Assembly: GCA_025201375.1 (NCBI GenBank)
Contig: JAIWZP010000008.1
Coordinates: 620,001-684,000 of the forward strand
Length of the DNA stretch: 64,000 bases
Source: Gongronella butleri
Lineage: Eukaryota; Mucoromycota; Mucoromycetes; Mucorales; Cunninghamellaceae
Reading direction: 5' to 3'
Below the pieces are notes generated by a model. The model worked only from the letters and a program-made list of their open reading frames with translations. It was not told where the DNA came from and searched no databases. Shown here piece after piece: positions 11,839-22,830 of this stretch. The stretch's first letter is position 1. Every line of letters begins with the position of its first letter. Made by a program: the position numbers and the translations under genes.

Positions 11839-12571
11839 ATGTTGCGGCAACTTGGCCCTGCCCGTCTTGCTCACTCGTTCCATTCGCGTTCCTTTTTCAA
11901 CCTGGCAAGCGCACTGCGCGACGCCTCGACCAAAAAGTACAGCGAGCAGCAGATCTTAAAGTAAAGACACTTTTTTTTTTCCACTTTTTTTTTTTGTTCT
12001 TGATCAGGGGTTGCTCATTTTTTTTTCTTTTTTCACTCTATGACTCTTTTCGAGTAGCTACACGCCGCAGCAGGTCTACAGCATTGTCGCCAATGTCGAT
12101 GATTATCACCATTTTTTGCCATTTTGCACGCACTCGCGCGTGTATTCGTCCAAGACGGTGGACCAGCAGCAAGTTATGCAGGCGGAGCTGGGTGTCGGGT
12201 TCAACCTGTTCAAAGAAAAGTACATGTCCACCGTGACGTGCCGCCAGCCCCACATTGTCAAGGTAAAACAAAAAAAAAAAAAAAAAAGAAAAACGCGTAT
12301 CTTTCAATCAGCATTGGAAATCCCATAATATCTTACCTGTTCTCTTTTCATCCAGGCTGTGTCGTCGGATGCAACGCTGTTCAAGGAGCTGGTGACCACG
12401 TGGCAATTCGTGCCGCACGCCCAGGGCCAACGATGCAAGGTCGACTTCGCCATTTCGTTTGAATTCGCGTCGCCTCTGCACGCGCAAGCATCCAATGTCT
12501 TTTTCGACCAGGTGTCCAAGATGATGATGAAGGCGTTCATCGACCGGTGCGACCAAGTGTACAAGAATTGA
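11839..12571 (+). CDS. COQ10: Coenzyme Q-binding protein COQ10, mitochondrial
   Basis: START/polyketide-cyclase-fold lipid-binding protein that binds ubiquinone in the mitochondrial inner membrane and supports its synthesis and use in respiration. Three exons, 11839-11960, 12058-12262 and 12356-12571, give 180 aa, close to the usual length. The N-terminus (MLRQLGPARLAHSFHSRSFF) is basic with no acidic residues, as in a mitochondrial presequence. The core reads YTPQQVYSIVANVDDYHHFL, then FNLFKEKYMSTVTCRQP, and ends in the helix SNVFFDQVSKMMMKAF, all typical of the family. The start was chosen as the ATG heading this presequence. The neighbour at 12665 converges with only 93 bp between stop codons. 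COQ1 lies about 29 kb away in the same window, with no sign of linkage by design. Confidence 0.94.
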
Positions 12572-12664
12572 AGACGCCCTTTTTTGTTTTTTTGAGCTTC
12601 TCCATGATTCTTTTAGTCATTTTCCCATACCCCCTCATCCTTTTGCATTATCACGATGCTTTAT

Positions 12665-13247
12665 TTAGAGCCAAACATAACACAACACACGTAGAATAAA
12701 TAGAACCGAGGCGACAAAAGCCACGGTGTCCACTGCTCTGAGTGTCAGGACGCGATGGCGCGGCGAATTGGTAAACATTTGCAACCACGTCTTGGGGCGC
12801 GTCGACGACGACGATGACGACGTGATTACAATCTGCGACGCGACAACGCGCGACGAAGATGAGGACGACGACGCGCATTTGCGCTCGGCATCCGGCGACT
12901 CTGGCCATGCCCAGCTCTCCGTCGGATGCTGGATCTGGTGAATAAATTGCGTCACAAGATTCTCCAGCGACTGCACATCCGGCGACACAGGCGTCGTGGA
13001 CTTGCTCGATCGCGTCGACGTCGGCGTCGGCGCGCCAGCAACGGTCTGGCAATGCAGACGCCCTTTTCTCGACTTTTCTACAGCCGTCCACTCCTCTTCC
13101 TATAATAAAAAGACAAAATCATGAGCAATCATGGGCCGCGCATGGCGGCATCAAATCGTTATGACACCTTACCTCGCCGTTGTGGTCATCTTGCAGGAGC
13201 AGATCGTACAGCTCCACCCATTGAGCATCATGATCCTTGGCTGGCAT
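12665..13247 (-). CDS. Small tail-anchored membrane protein, unknown function
   Basis: Two exons, 13247-13173 and 13099-12665, join in frame to a 169-aa protein I do not recognise. It starts MPAKDHDAQWVELYDLLLQD, continues through an acidic/basic segment and Ser/Thr-rich linkers, and ends in one hydrophobic helix (VDTVAFVASVLFILRVLCYV) just before the stop. That is the layout of a C-tail-anchored protein facing the cytosol, inserted into ER, mitochondrial or peroxisomal membrane. The segment LENLVTQFIHQIQH could be an amphipathic helix. It converges with COQ10 and diverges from the small protein at 13810. Confidence 0.75.
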
Positions 13248-13756
13248 CGTGGCAAAGAACGAAAAAAAAAGACAGTGTAGCAAGACAATGGACAGGATGC
13301 ACACAATGGCATCCATTAAAAACGGTCGAGGCAAATTATCCTCGCAGGATCATGTCGATCAACAAACAAATGCGGACCCGAACATATCTGGCTTTTTACT
13401 TTTTTTTTTTTTTTTGCCAATTTTGTTTCATTGTGCTCAGACCATGCCCTCAATGAATCATGAGGTTGCATAAATCCACTCCAGTGCCATTGTCAACATG
13501 GCAGGTTCAGTGTGGACCTGCGGATGGAGGCCACGCTGTTCATGGAAAAAAAAAATGAGGCCACTTTTGAACTTGGTGCGCATAAAATATTTGCCTTGGG
13601 AGCGGAGTGCGGAAATTGCAGGATCCAGGGTGCCACCCTGCGTGCACCCCCCGCCCAAGCGAACCAGGCTCTTTCAAGGGTACAAAAACCCCACGTTTCT
13701 CGTTTTCTTTTCCTTTCTTTTCTTTGCACAACACGCAAACACCTCCCCCTCCCTTT

Positions 13757-13796
13757 TCTCTCTCTCTCTCTCTCTCTCTCTTTTACACACACACAC
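13757..13796 (+). repeat. CT and CA microsatellites in a 5' leader
   Basis: A (CT)n run at 13757-13780 is followed by an (AC)n run at 13785-13796, ending 13 bp upstream of the ATG at 13810. Pyrimidine tracts beside the start site are common in fungal promoters of highly expressed genes. A regulatory role here is inference. Confidence 0.7.
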
Positions 13797-13809
13797 AGAC
13801 ACTTTTATC

Positions 13810-14308
13810 ATGAGAATTGTCACATCGTCCGATCAAGAAAACGCAAGCCGATATGCTATGAAGGGCTTTGCGATTGGCGCCGCCCAGTGGGCCGGCGTGG
13901 GTATCTTTGCTTCCGCCCTGATGTACTCCTTCTTCCCTTGGTACCGACGAACCCAGACTGTCAACAAGGTAAATGGACAATGGCTTTGAAATGGCTCGAA
14001 AGCATGGGAAAAAAAGCCCAATTCATCATTTTTTTTCATTTTTATTAGTTTTACATTGTGATGTGCTTTGGCCTTGGTGGTGGCGCTTACAAGAGTGAGT
14101 GGAAGGAGCGAGAGCGCGTAAAAAGGCATGGGATGGCACGCAATTTACACGGACATGCTTCTTTTTAGGTGATCGATACATGGTCAATTACGAGCGACGC
14201 GGCCGCGCCGAGATGTTGGATGCTGAGACACGCCGACGCTACGAGCTCATCTACGGCAACAAGACCGTCGAAGAGCTTGAGAAGGATACCAACAAGTCAA
14301 GTGCTTAG
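13810..14308 (+). CDS. Small two-helix membrane protein, probably mitochondrial
   Basis: Three exons, 13810-13968, 14051-14096 and 14169-14308, give 114 aa. Two hydrophobic segments are visible: GFAIGAAQWAGVGIFASALM and FYIVMCFGLGGGAY. A charged C-terminal tail follows (YERRGRAEMLDAETRRRYEL). Length and layout resemble small inner-membrane accessory proteins of respiratory complexes, but I cannot name the family and localisation is inference. It shares a 562 bp divergent region with the tail-anchored protein gene. Confidence 0.82.
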
Positions 14309-15100
14309 AAAAGTCAATAAAAATCAAAAATGGGATTGTTTCGAAATTTGACCGTCCTCGTGTCTCGTTTTTGGTCGAGTTTGTGAACAGTGCGCCGCCA
14401 TGGTAAAAGGGTTGCCAGGAATTTTCTAAAGACACGGGCTCATGCTCATTGTTCAACCCACGGTCAGGTTTTAGCGTGCACAAAAGACAGACGCGTGTTG
14501 TCAACAAGGCGCGTCCGGTCACGCAACTCTTTAAATGAGTCACATGAGCCGCCATGGTCCTCGCCGTGACGGACGAGGCACCATTCGAGCGTTCATCGCC
14601 ATTGCTTTTTGTTTCTAGGCCGCAGCATCGCAAATGACTTGATTAAAACCAGTGCCGTCGTTTCAAAAGCGCGTCCGCAGCACCCGGGATGCGCTGGCGC
14701 GACTTTTGATCGATATCTTCTATTGCCACAAATAGAGCAATACAGACGACTAAGTTTGCGTGAAGGAGATCCATATGGTAAAACCAGGGGCGCGTAAAAA
14801 AAAGATCAAAAGATCATTTTGGCCCGCCAAGGATTGTCGTTTTTAGCTTCAAGAATGTTATTTGAGCCTCGACAAATGGGGTGGTGGCGAGCGAGAGGCT
14901 TCAGCAGCGCGTAAACTTAAATTGGAATAGGGGTCACTCAAAATTGACAATTTTGGGGTTTCTGCGCGCCTTCCAAGCACACTGAGCTCCCAAAACACGC
15001 CTCGATGTGAATCAACACGCCAGAAACCTATTGAGGGAGCAATTTGCAAGTCGATGCTCGTGATTGAGACTTGCTACACACAAATCACAATTTATCCTTG
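14309..15100. other. Intergenic, no gene seen
   Basis: No supported coding region. The stretch is rich in GCGCGT/ACGCG words and leads into repeat family B. Its right part resembles neither of the other family B copies closely enough to extend the repeat with confidence. Confidence 0.5.
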
Positions 15101-15860
15101 TTGAGCGTCCAAAACCAAAATCGAAAACATGAGTCTCCAGAATTGCAGCAAACTTACACACAAGATATATCGCTTGGTGAAACCACAAGAAATGCCAAAA
15201 AAGAGCGAGGTCCACATGTGCAGTGACGAGCAATGGGCGATTTTGAATTTAATTTCAATCGTGATTGCGCTGGAAAAATGCCCTCCTAGAGCCACGCCGA
15301 CGCGTCCATACGCAAGAGCTGCGTCAGATGCATGAAATTAGTAAGGGGCCGGCGCGTGTAACTCGACGTCTGAAGCGATTTATCACGCGTCAATGTTGCC
15401 CCGCAAAACAGCTGCTCGCATCCATCCTGCTTGGAACGCGTGTTTTGCAGTGATCATCGACATCCACGTACGCAACAGATCGCGCTCTATCTTGTGATCC
15501 GCGTTTCGAGGATCTGCGACGCGTTTTCACCGACTTAGCCTTGTGGCGAAAATACGAAGCAAATTCCATTTTACGCCGCAACCAGCCAATGGACCCCAGG
15601 TTTTTATGGTCTTTTCATCAGTGAATGCGATGCGCGTACCGTATACCTCAATGGCGTGGTGATCTGAGGTCTTGGATTTTGCGATTTTGCGAGCCTCGAC
15701 TGCACCCCTTGGAAAACCCATGATTTTCGAAAATCGTGATAGCGTGTCATCCAGTGGTCGCAGCGTGCCAAAAGTGAGCTCATTTGAAAGAGCAAGCTTC
15801 AAATAGTTGATCCAAAGAGTTGTTGCTCTTACGATTACATGATTCCGGCGACAAATGACT
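15100..15860 (+). repeat. Dispersed repeat family B, copy B1 (decayed, once possibly coding)
   Basis: Homologous to 58930-58170 on the minus strand (B3) and, over its left part, to 38890-39130 (B2). All three open with a similar frame, M(S/G)LQN in B1/B2 and VGLQN in B3, preceded by an A-rich ATCGAAAA context. B1 and B3 then share frame-shifted but protein-level matches: KKSEV, DEQ(W/F), TRP.AR...DA, ACNST, (A/I)YHAS, LWRK and PRL.P.EN. Stops and shifts interrupt every copy. The pattern suggests relics of a mobile-element protein rather than a host gene. DEQWAIL is reminiscent of IS5-type transposase N-termini but is too short to assign. Confidence 0.7.
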
Positions 15861-17361
15861 TGAAAACAACAAACAAGGCCTTTTTCGATTTTTTTCGTCA
15901 TCTTCCTTATCTATAACGATTTGTCAAATATTCAGCGCTTAGTTAACTGACGCTTAGAGCATCTACAAAGCTTTAATGTACCCTTGTTCACAGCACTTTG
16001 CTCAATGCGTTGTCAAAAGAAACAATTTACATAAATTCGCGATTTCTGGTATTCCAGCGGTCCGACTCGTCTCAAATTTGAAAAGGGCGTGATTTCCATT
16101 TATCAACCATCGATTTCAAGTTTCTGTGTGGTTTCAACGACTTGCTGTTGAGACAACGCAAAAACACAGAAAGATTGGCGCTTTGTGGTCTTTTCACGCG
16201 TCATGCACGCTGGCCATGCCGCATGAGCAGCTCGGATAAATGAGGAGGCAAGTTGTTTGCGCTAAAGCGCCACTGCATGTACCTTCTAGGGGTGCATTGT
16301 TGGCGATTTATGCTCTAAATGCGTTCAAATTTTTTTTTCAAAAGATTGACCGCCATCAGCGCGGTGTACAGATACGAGCAAGAGCACAGATGCCACCGTC
16401 CCTCAGCATTAACCATCAATTGTGCAGAAAAACAATCCGATTTCATCTATCCTGACCATCTGGACGCGCTAAAAACAATCGATTCACATGACGCCACAAT
16501 CATGCATCCAAACCGGCCATGACCATGCCGACCGAACGGTGGCATGACGACACTTTTATATAAAAAAAAGTAGAAAGTAGAAAAAAAATAGCGTGTCGCA
16601 CATATTGGCGCCATGATGAAGCGCCATCAACACAAAAAAAAAAAAGTTTATGCATCAAAAGCTGATGGGCACAGATACGCGATAGCCATTTCGCATGATC
16701 AGCATGATAGGAACTGCAAAGCGAATAAATAAAACGAGGTTAGCACCACGCTTTATCTTTTGGAGGCGTCGATCCCACATGCATGCGAGCATGCCTATCA
16801 ATTTTCTGTTGTTGTTTTTTTTCCACGATAGTGACAGGCTGAATGCGTGTACAAGTTGTGCAACCAGATGATGAAAATGGCTATTTTTCCGTTGGCCTAA
16901 ACTTTATTATTGGGGGGGCTAGAGCAGATTGCATGCATCCGAAACGCGGATTATGCAGAAAAATCAGTGGAGGATGGATTTATTGTTACGTGACCCATTG
17001 CCAGTGTGAGTCCACGATTCCCAAAAGACGAAAACCAAAAAAATGCGGGGGAATGGCCAAGGAAGGGACCAATTGGACGTGCAAAAGTGCTCGATCTAGG
17101 CCGGACCCGAACTGAGCTAAAAACGACCGCCGCCTCTTATTGCCTCGTTGCGAGTGAAACGGCTGAAGGGGGCCTGGTACCGGTTGTACAAAAAAAAAAA
17201 AAAAAAAAAAAAGTCTTCCCAGCCGTCAGGCTGCCCTTCTTTTTCTTTTTTTCTTTGCATTTTTTTTTATTTTCCTCGCCCCCTTTTTCTTCCTGTTTTT
17301 CTTTTATTCACCCCCGTCCCCCATCCCCCGTTTCTCCCCTTTTCAAACACACTGTTTTGCT
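15861..17361. other. Intergenic plus promoter of the ThrE-like gene
   Basis: I see no gene. A 22-nt A run lies at about 17190-17211. The segment 17217-17350 is strongly pyrimidine-rich, as expected for the leader just upstream of the ATG at 17362. Confidence 0.5.
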
Positions 17362-20032
17362 ATGGATCCAAGTGAGGGATCGCCTGGGACGCCGCGGTCT
17401 CCATCGCGGCCGTCCCTTTCTACGTCGCAGTCGTGGCCTCGGCTGCCTGCGCTTGCGCTGACCAACAGCCGTGGCCAAATTGCCCTTGACGACATTCTGG
17501 ACAATGAGGACGATGTGCATGCGCACGGTGGAGGCGATGCGTGTGCTGTGGAGGGCGATGATGACGACGATATGAGCAGCATCAGCTCGTATGAATCGGA
17601 TCATCTGCGGAAAAATAGCCATTACCTTGGCAACGCCACGACGACGACGACGACGACCTTTGACGACACCAACCAGCAGACGACGACGACCGGCACCAAC
17701 AGTAGCAACAGCAGCAGCGACGAAAAGGACGGCGACGAGACCAAATCGGCGTGTTTGGACGACGATCCGCTAGTGACGGCCGCCATGGAGCACGAAAATG
17801 TGCGCACAAGACACGTCAAATTCCACGATCATGTGGTCGCGTCCGCGGCGCTTGTCACGCAGTTGCTCGCCGATCCTAATGCGCCGTCGTCACCAAGCCC
17901 AGCCGCCCTTCGGATCAATACGCGCCTCAATGAAGACGATATCGAGGCCATTGATTCGCCCGTCACCACCGATAACCCGTCGTCCAGCGTCCTTGCTTCG
18001 CTCATGAAACTCGAATCGCAACGCAGACGCAAGGAGGGCGAGTATCTCTTGCGAAAAAGGTCCTCCACCAAGCACAAAAAGGATAAAAAGGACAAAAAGG
18101 ACAAAAAGGACAAAAAGGACAAAAAAGACAAAAAAGATAAAGACAAGAAGGACAAGGTAAAAAAAAAAAAAAAGCAGGTTCGTCAAAAATGAAGCAATTT
18201 GCTGATTCCACCCCCCTTTTTTTTTTTTTAGAAAGCGCGTCCATCGATCAAAACGCGGAGCAGCACGTCTGCGCTTCCGACGATGGCGTCTACGCCGCTG
18301 GCGACGCTCACAACACCTGCAATTCCCAAGCGGCCCAAGTTGAACCGACCGGTCAGCTGGCTGTCGACCATGTCGACTGGGCAGGACGTGGTGCCAAGGC
18401 TGGAGGACCAGCGAAAGTCGAATCGCACGTATTCACGCCGCTCGAGCGTCGACAGCATGATCACCACCGCGTCACAATTCGAGCCAATCACGCTGGACGA
18501 CCGCATCCGCATCACCTTTGAGATTGCCAATATCTTGCAAAAGCAAGATTTCCTGAAAAAGCTTGCAAAGGCGCTCATGCTCTATGGGTGTCCCGCTCAT
18601 CGCCTCGAATTCGTCATGCGCCAGGCATCCACCACGCTGCGCGTCGACGCCGAGTACATTTATTTGCCCAATGTGATGCTGCTCTCCTTTTTCGACGCGT
18701 CCACTCACACGACAGAAACGCATTTCATCCGTCAAATGCAAATGTTTGACATGGACAAGCTCACCGAGGTCTATCGGCTCGAGAAGCTCGTCGCCTTTGG
18801 TGAAGTCAGTGTCGACGAAGCCCTCGAACTCATCGATCGCGTCTCTGTCAAGCCACCCATCTACCCTGTTTGGCTCAATCCGTTCATTTACGCCATCTGC
18901 TCCCTCTCGGGTTGCGTCATGTTCTTTGGAGGTCGATGGCAGGATGCCGGCGTCTCTGCTGCGTTGGCCAGTAAGCCAAAAATACAAAAAAAAAAAGTGT
19001 AATAAGACGGGGAAATTTGACTTTTTTTTTTATCAAATTAGTGATATTTGCGATTTACGAGGTTCTTTCCGGCCGTTTCCAAAGCTTCATTCCATTGTGG
19101 GAGATCACGGTGTGCATCATCATTGGCCTGGTGGCGCAGGCGCTGATGAGATACCAATTTTGCTTCACGCCCGTGGCGTTTTCGGCGTTTATCGTGGTTT
19201 TGCCGGGCTATGGCATGGCGATTGCTATGCAAGAATTGGTGTCGCGGCAGATGGTGTGCGGGTCTGTGCGTCTGGTGTATACAATTATCTATTCGTTCTT
19301 GCTCGGCTATGGTGTGTCCATGGGCAGCGCCCTTTACACAACCATCGACAGCACGCGATACCCCGTGTCGCCCCAATGTGCCTACGACGCGTCGTCCACA
19401 GCTCCCATGCCGCTCGAGTCGGCCTGGTATCAATTCATCACGGTGCCGCTCTTTGCACTCGGCTATTGCCTGTACGTCAAGGCACGGCCCAATCGATGGC
19501 CAATCATGTTTTTCGTCGCGCTCCTTGGCTACGTGGTCAATTACTGCATGCGCCGATGGATCAATAACGTGCCATCGCAGGTCATCCAGGTCGTGCCCTC
19601 ATTTGTCATTGGCGTCGCTGGTCATTTGCTCACGCGATTTACGCGCCGCATGTCGTTTGATGCCGTGCTCTTGGCGGTAAGCCATTATTAGTTTAGGGGG
19701 GTTGTGCGCGTGCCTGTCTGTGTGTCTGTGTTTGTGGCGTGCCAAGAGGAGGATGCGCGAAAAAAAAAACCTTGATGACTAAACGCGTCTTTTTTTCATT
19801 TTTTTTTTTTTAGATTTTTTATCTCGTGCCGAGCAGTTTGGGCGTCAAGGCGGCATTGGGCTTTTTTGGACATGACACGTCGTCGCCGGCGAGCGATACC
19901 ATTGGCATGCAGGGCGCCGATTTTGCGCTTGCGATGATCGAGTCGTCCATTGGGATCACTGTCGGCCTATTTTTGGCAACTCTGATTGTTTATCCTCGCG
20001 GCACCACGCACACACCTCTGATGACCTTTTGA
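17362..20032 (+). CDS. ThrE/Prm10-type (DUF1212) membrane transporter-like protein
   Basis: Member of the threonine/serine-exporter-like family that includes yeast Prm10, probably a polytopic permease; its substrate in fungi is unproven. Four exons, 17362-18156, 18232-18970, 19042-19676 and 19814-20032, give 795 aa. The first ~380 residues are disordered and acidic/Ser-rich, with a (DKK)n block ending at the first intron. The soluble ThrE half follows (KLAKALMLYGCPAHRLEFVM, FGEVSVDEALELIDRV). About ten spans come next, including WLNPFIYAICSLSGCVMFFG and FVALLGYVVNYCM, ending with IGITVGLFLATLIVYPRG. That matches the usual ThrE plus ThrE_2 arrangement. It converges with the Crz1-like gene across 1.36 kb. 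Confidence 0.92.
18074..18156 (+). repeat. Tandem Lys-Asp-Lys coding repeat
   Basis: A 9-nt tandem unit (aaaaaggac and variants) encodes repeated KDK tripeptides directly before the exon 1/intron 1 boundary of the ThrE-like gene. The donor is followed by a run of A, so the purine repeat continues into the intron. Length is likely variable between strains (inference). Confidence 0.85.
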
Positions 20033-21387
20033 TGTGTTTGTTTCTCAGTCTTTTTTTTTTTTTTTTTTGTTCACGCGCGCGCGCCGCGACGCAAACCCAC
20101 GTTCACACGACTCACGCCACCGTCCCTTGTATACCTTTTTGTTCTTTTATCTCACATCCCCCCTGCTAGAAATCACTCCATACTCTTTATGTCATTTATC
20201 TATTCAAGCGTTTTTTCCTTTTTGCCAAGGCTTTTTGATCCCCCTCCCCCCAAAATGAAAAATCGCTTCATCTCGTGCTTCATTGCCGTCATTTATACTT
20301 TGTTTTCGCGTGTGTTGCGGTCATTGGGACTCCGTGGCGCCACACTGACCTCGTTTTTTTTTTTTTTTAATAACGACGCATCGGTGAAAAGGGCAAGGGG
20401 AAGCACCGCGTGGGATTCGCGCTTATCGTCCCCTTTTTTTTTTGCGACGTTTTGGACGAAAAGGCTGGACCCAGTGGGCCTGTCCAAAGAGGAAAAGCCA
20501 ATTGTGCACCAGCAACCCAAGGACAAGGATGCTTTTGTAAAGTTGCTGCGCGCATTTTTATGGAAAAAAGGGCAAGGGTGCGCGCGCGGTCGCGCATGCA
20601 TGCATGCGATGGCATCGGCTCCCCCTTTTTTTTTTTTGCTGCATAAGCCAGCCAAAAAGTCGCGTGAGGAGGTTACTTTTTTTGGCACTCAGCGTGCAGA
20701 TAAAAATAAACAGGAGGGGAAAGGTAAATTGGGGGGAGAGGGGGAAAAAACATTTGCAAATGCAAAGCGAGTTGGAGCGGGCGCACAAAGGGATCCCAAT
20801 CTGCACAAAAAAGGGCTCATCGAGACCTTTTTTTTTTCCCGCCGCACAGCAACACGAGAAGAGGGCGTGGATGCGGCGCCACGGCGAGGCGGAAAAAAAT
20901 CATGCAAGTTTGGCTTGGCATCTTGCCTTTTGCAGCCGCCACGTAAACCTTAAAAAAGCCAAACGAGGGAAAAGCCAGGTTGCCCACGTCACACCTCGGC
21001 TTCGCCCGTTTTTTTTTCGTATCAAGCTTTTTTTTTTATTGATGAATTATTGCTCGTTGTTTTACATAAACCAAGTGTGTGGCCATGGCGCACCATGGGG
21101 CGGGGGGAGGAAGACAGAGAAAAGAGAGCGAAAATCATAAATTGGGCCCTTAAAAATGCAAGAGGGTAGAGTCGTGAGGGGAAGATCAATCAAATTAGAC
21201 AAAAAAAAGAAGGGTAGGGGGGAAAAGGGAACGAACGACATGGGCGGGGATGAAAAAGAGGGCTTGATGGACGGTGAAGAAGGGGAAAATGCACAAAAAA
21301 TAAAAAGTCGGCGGGCGTCGGGGAGGGGGGAGGGAGAGGGGGCGGCGCAGAGAGAAAGAGAGGGGGGGAGCAAGGTGCTGGGGTGCC
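20033..21387. other. Convergent intergenic, no gene seen
   Basis: This spacer lies between two stop codons and is made of A/T runs and G-rich or C-rich stretches. Long open frames such as 20189-20953 (+) are low-complexity and alternate between strands without codon bias or domains. Confidence 0.55.
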
Positions 21388-22830
21388 TCATTGCAGAACA
21401 GGCGAGGAATCACTGGAAGCCTTCTTGTCTTTACCAAGAACTAATGAAGTCAGAACCTTATTCTAAAAAGCGCATATGAAAAAAAAGAGCAAGAGAGGTG
21501 AGCAAAAACGTGTTTTTTTTATTCTATTTTTTGAAATGATTTTTTTTTTCTTTTCTTACCTCGACGCGCAAATCGTGGCATGTTGTTTGCAGCTGCAAGA
21601 TTTGCTGTTGCTGTTGGTCATGTTCGCGGCGCAATTCGTCGAGCATTCTTTTGAGTGATTCATATTCCGCCTTGCAGTGATCATGCATGCCTGGGGACCT
21701 TGGGGACGGCAAGAGTGAGGCGACGTCCTTTGCGTGCGGATGCAAAGGAGGCGCCAATGCGTCGGATGACGGCTGCTTGTATTGTGGAATGGGGGTTAAA
21801 ATGGTCGTGATGCCATCTTCTTTTGACGCCTTGACGGGTGGCGATGGTGTTGGCTGCGGCAATGTGCGCGACGACGGGCACCACGGCAAGGTGACATTGG
21901 CATGCGGCAGCTGAGGCGGCGACAGCGACGTGTGCGACATGGGCGGTGTCGATGGCAATGGCAGCTTGGATGCCGACGATGGCGGGATGTTGATCTGGGG
22001 AATCATGGGCCTCTGTTGCTGTTGCAATTGGGGCGATGGGTGCTGCTGTTGCTGTTGTTGTTGATGTTGTTGTTGGGGAGAAGGGTGTTGAGAAGGCGAT
22101 GGTGCATTGGAAGAAGAATAAAGTGGTGGCGCTTGTGGCATGGCCGTGTCAAAGGACGAGGAAAGCGATGGTGGTGGCGAACCCGACGACGCAACAGACG
22201 TCGCCGTCGATGATGAAGGCGAATGCGATGGTGACATGCTCTTCTTCTTGTACGATTGCATGTAGCATGCCGTTTCGACGCGACGGTGCCTGTTTAGTGC
22301 GTCCATTCGTGCAAACGACCGATGGCAATTCTCACATTGGTGCGGTTTTTCGCCCGTGTGCAGGCGCTGGTGCCGCTTCAAATCATGCTGTCTTCGGAAA
22401 TCATGGTTGCAAATCGTGCACTGCAATGTCAAAAAAAAAAAAAAAAAAAGCGGGAAATGGGTGAGTAAGCAAGGTGGCGCGGCAAAACAAAAAGGGGGAC
22501 GAGAGTGGGGGGAGGGCAACGAGGCGCATGAGAGAAGAGAGAAACGCCTCTTTTTTTGTTTCTTGTTTTTTTTTGTTATTTTACCCTGTAAGGACGCACC
22601 GAGGTGTGCGTGGTGCGATGCGACTTTAGATTGTTCAGGCGATTGAACATTTGATGGCACACCTCGCACTCGTAAGCTTTGGATGCTTTGCAGCGCGATG
22701 ATGGCGACGATGGCGTGGGTATCTGATGATGATGATGCGAGTACAACTGGTCAGCACTCGACTTTGCGGGCTCTGTGTTCAAGAGAGATGAGATCGAGTG
22801 GATTTCCGTGGTCATGTCGGTGGGTATCAT
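21388..22830 (-). CDS. C2H2 zinc-finger transcription factor, Crz1-like
   Basis: Nuclear DNA-binding factor. Three exons, 22830-22585, 22420-21560 and 21462-21388, give 393 aa. Three fingers run from residues ~50 to ~135: YECEVCHQMFNRLNNLKSH, then CTICNHDFRRQHDLKRH, then HQCENCHRSFARMDALNRH followed by RRVETACY. The phrases NLKSH, RQHD.KRH and FAR.DAL.RH with a divergent third finger match the Crz1/Prz1 (calcineurin-responsive) group. A Gln/Pro/Ser-rich middle contains PQINIP, which resembles a calcineurin-docking PxIxIT site. A coiled coil (EYESLKRMLDELRREHDQQQ) closes exon 2, and the short last exon adds a Lys/Ser tail. Here the fingers are N-terminal, whereas in yeast Crz1 they are C-terminal, so orthology is uncertain. 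ATG 22830 is the first in frame; 22815 is an alternative. Confidence 0.85.

Noticed and set aside
15226..15250. DEQWAIL as proof of an IS5-type transposase in family B
   Set aside because: Seven residues in a decayed copy are not enough; the rest does not follow the IS5 pattern clearly.
20189..20953. 254-codon open frame (+)
   Set aside because: Made of Phe/Lys homopolymer-driven low complexity, no domain, and equally long shadow frames on the other strand.
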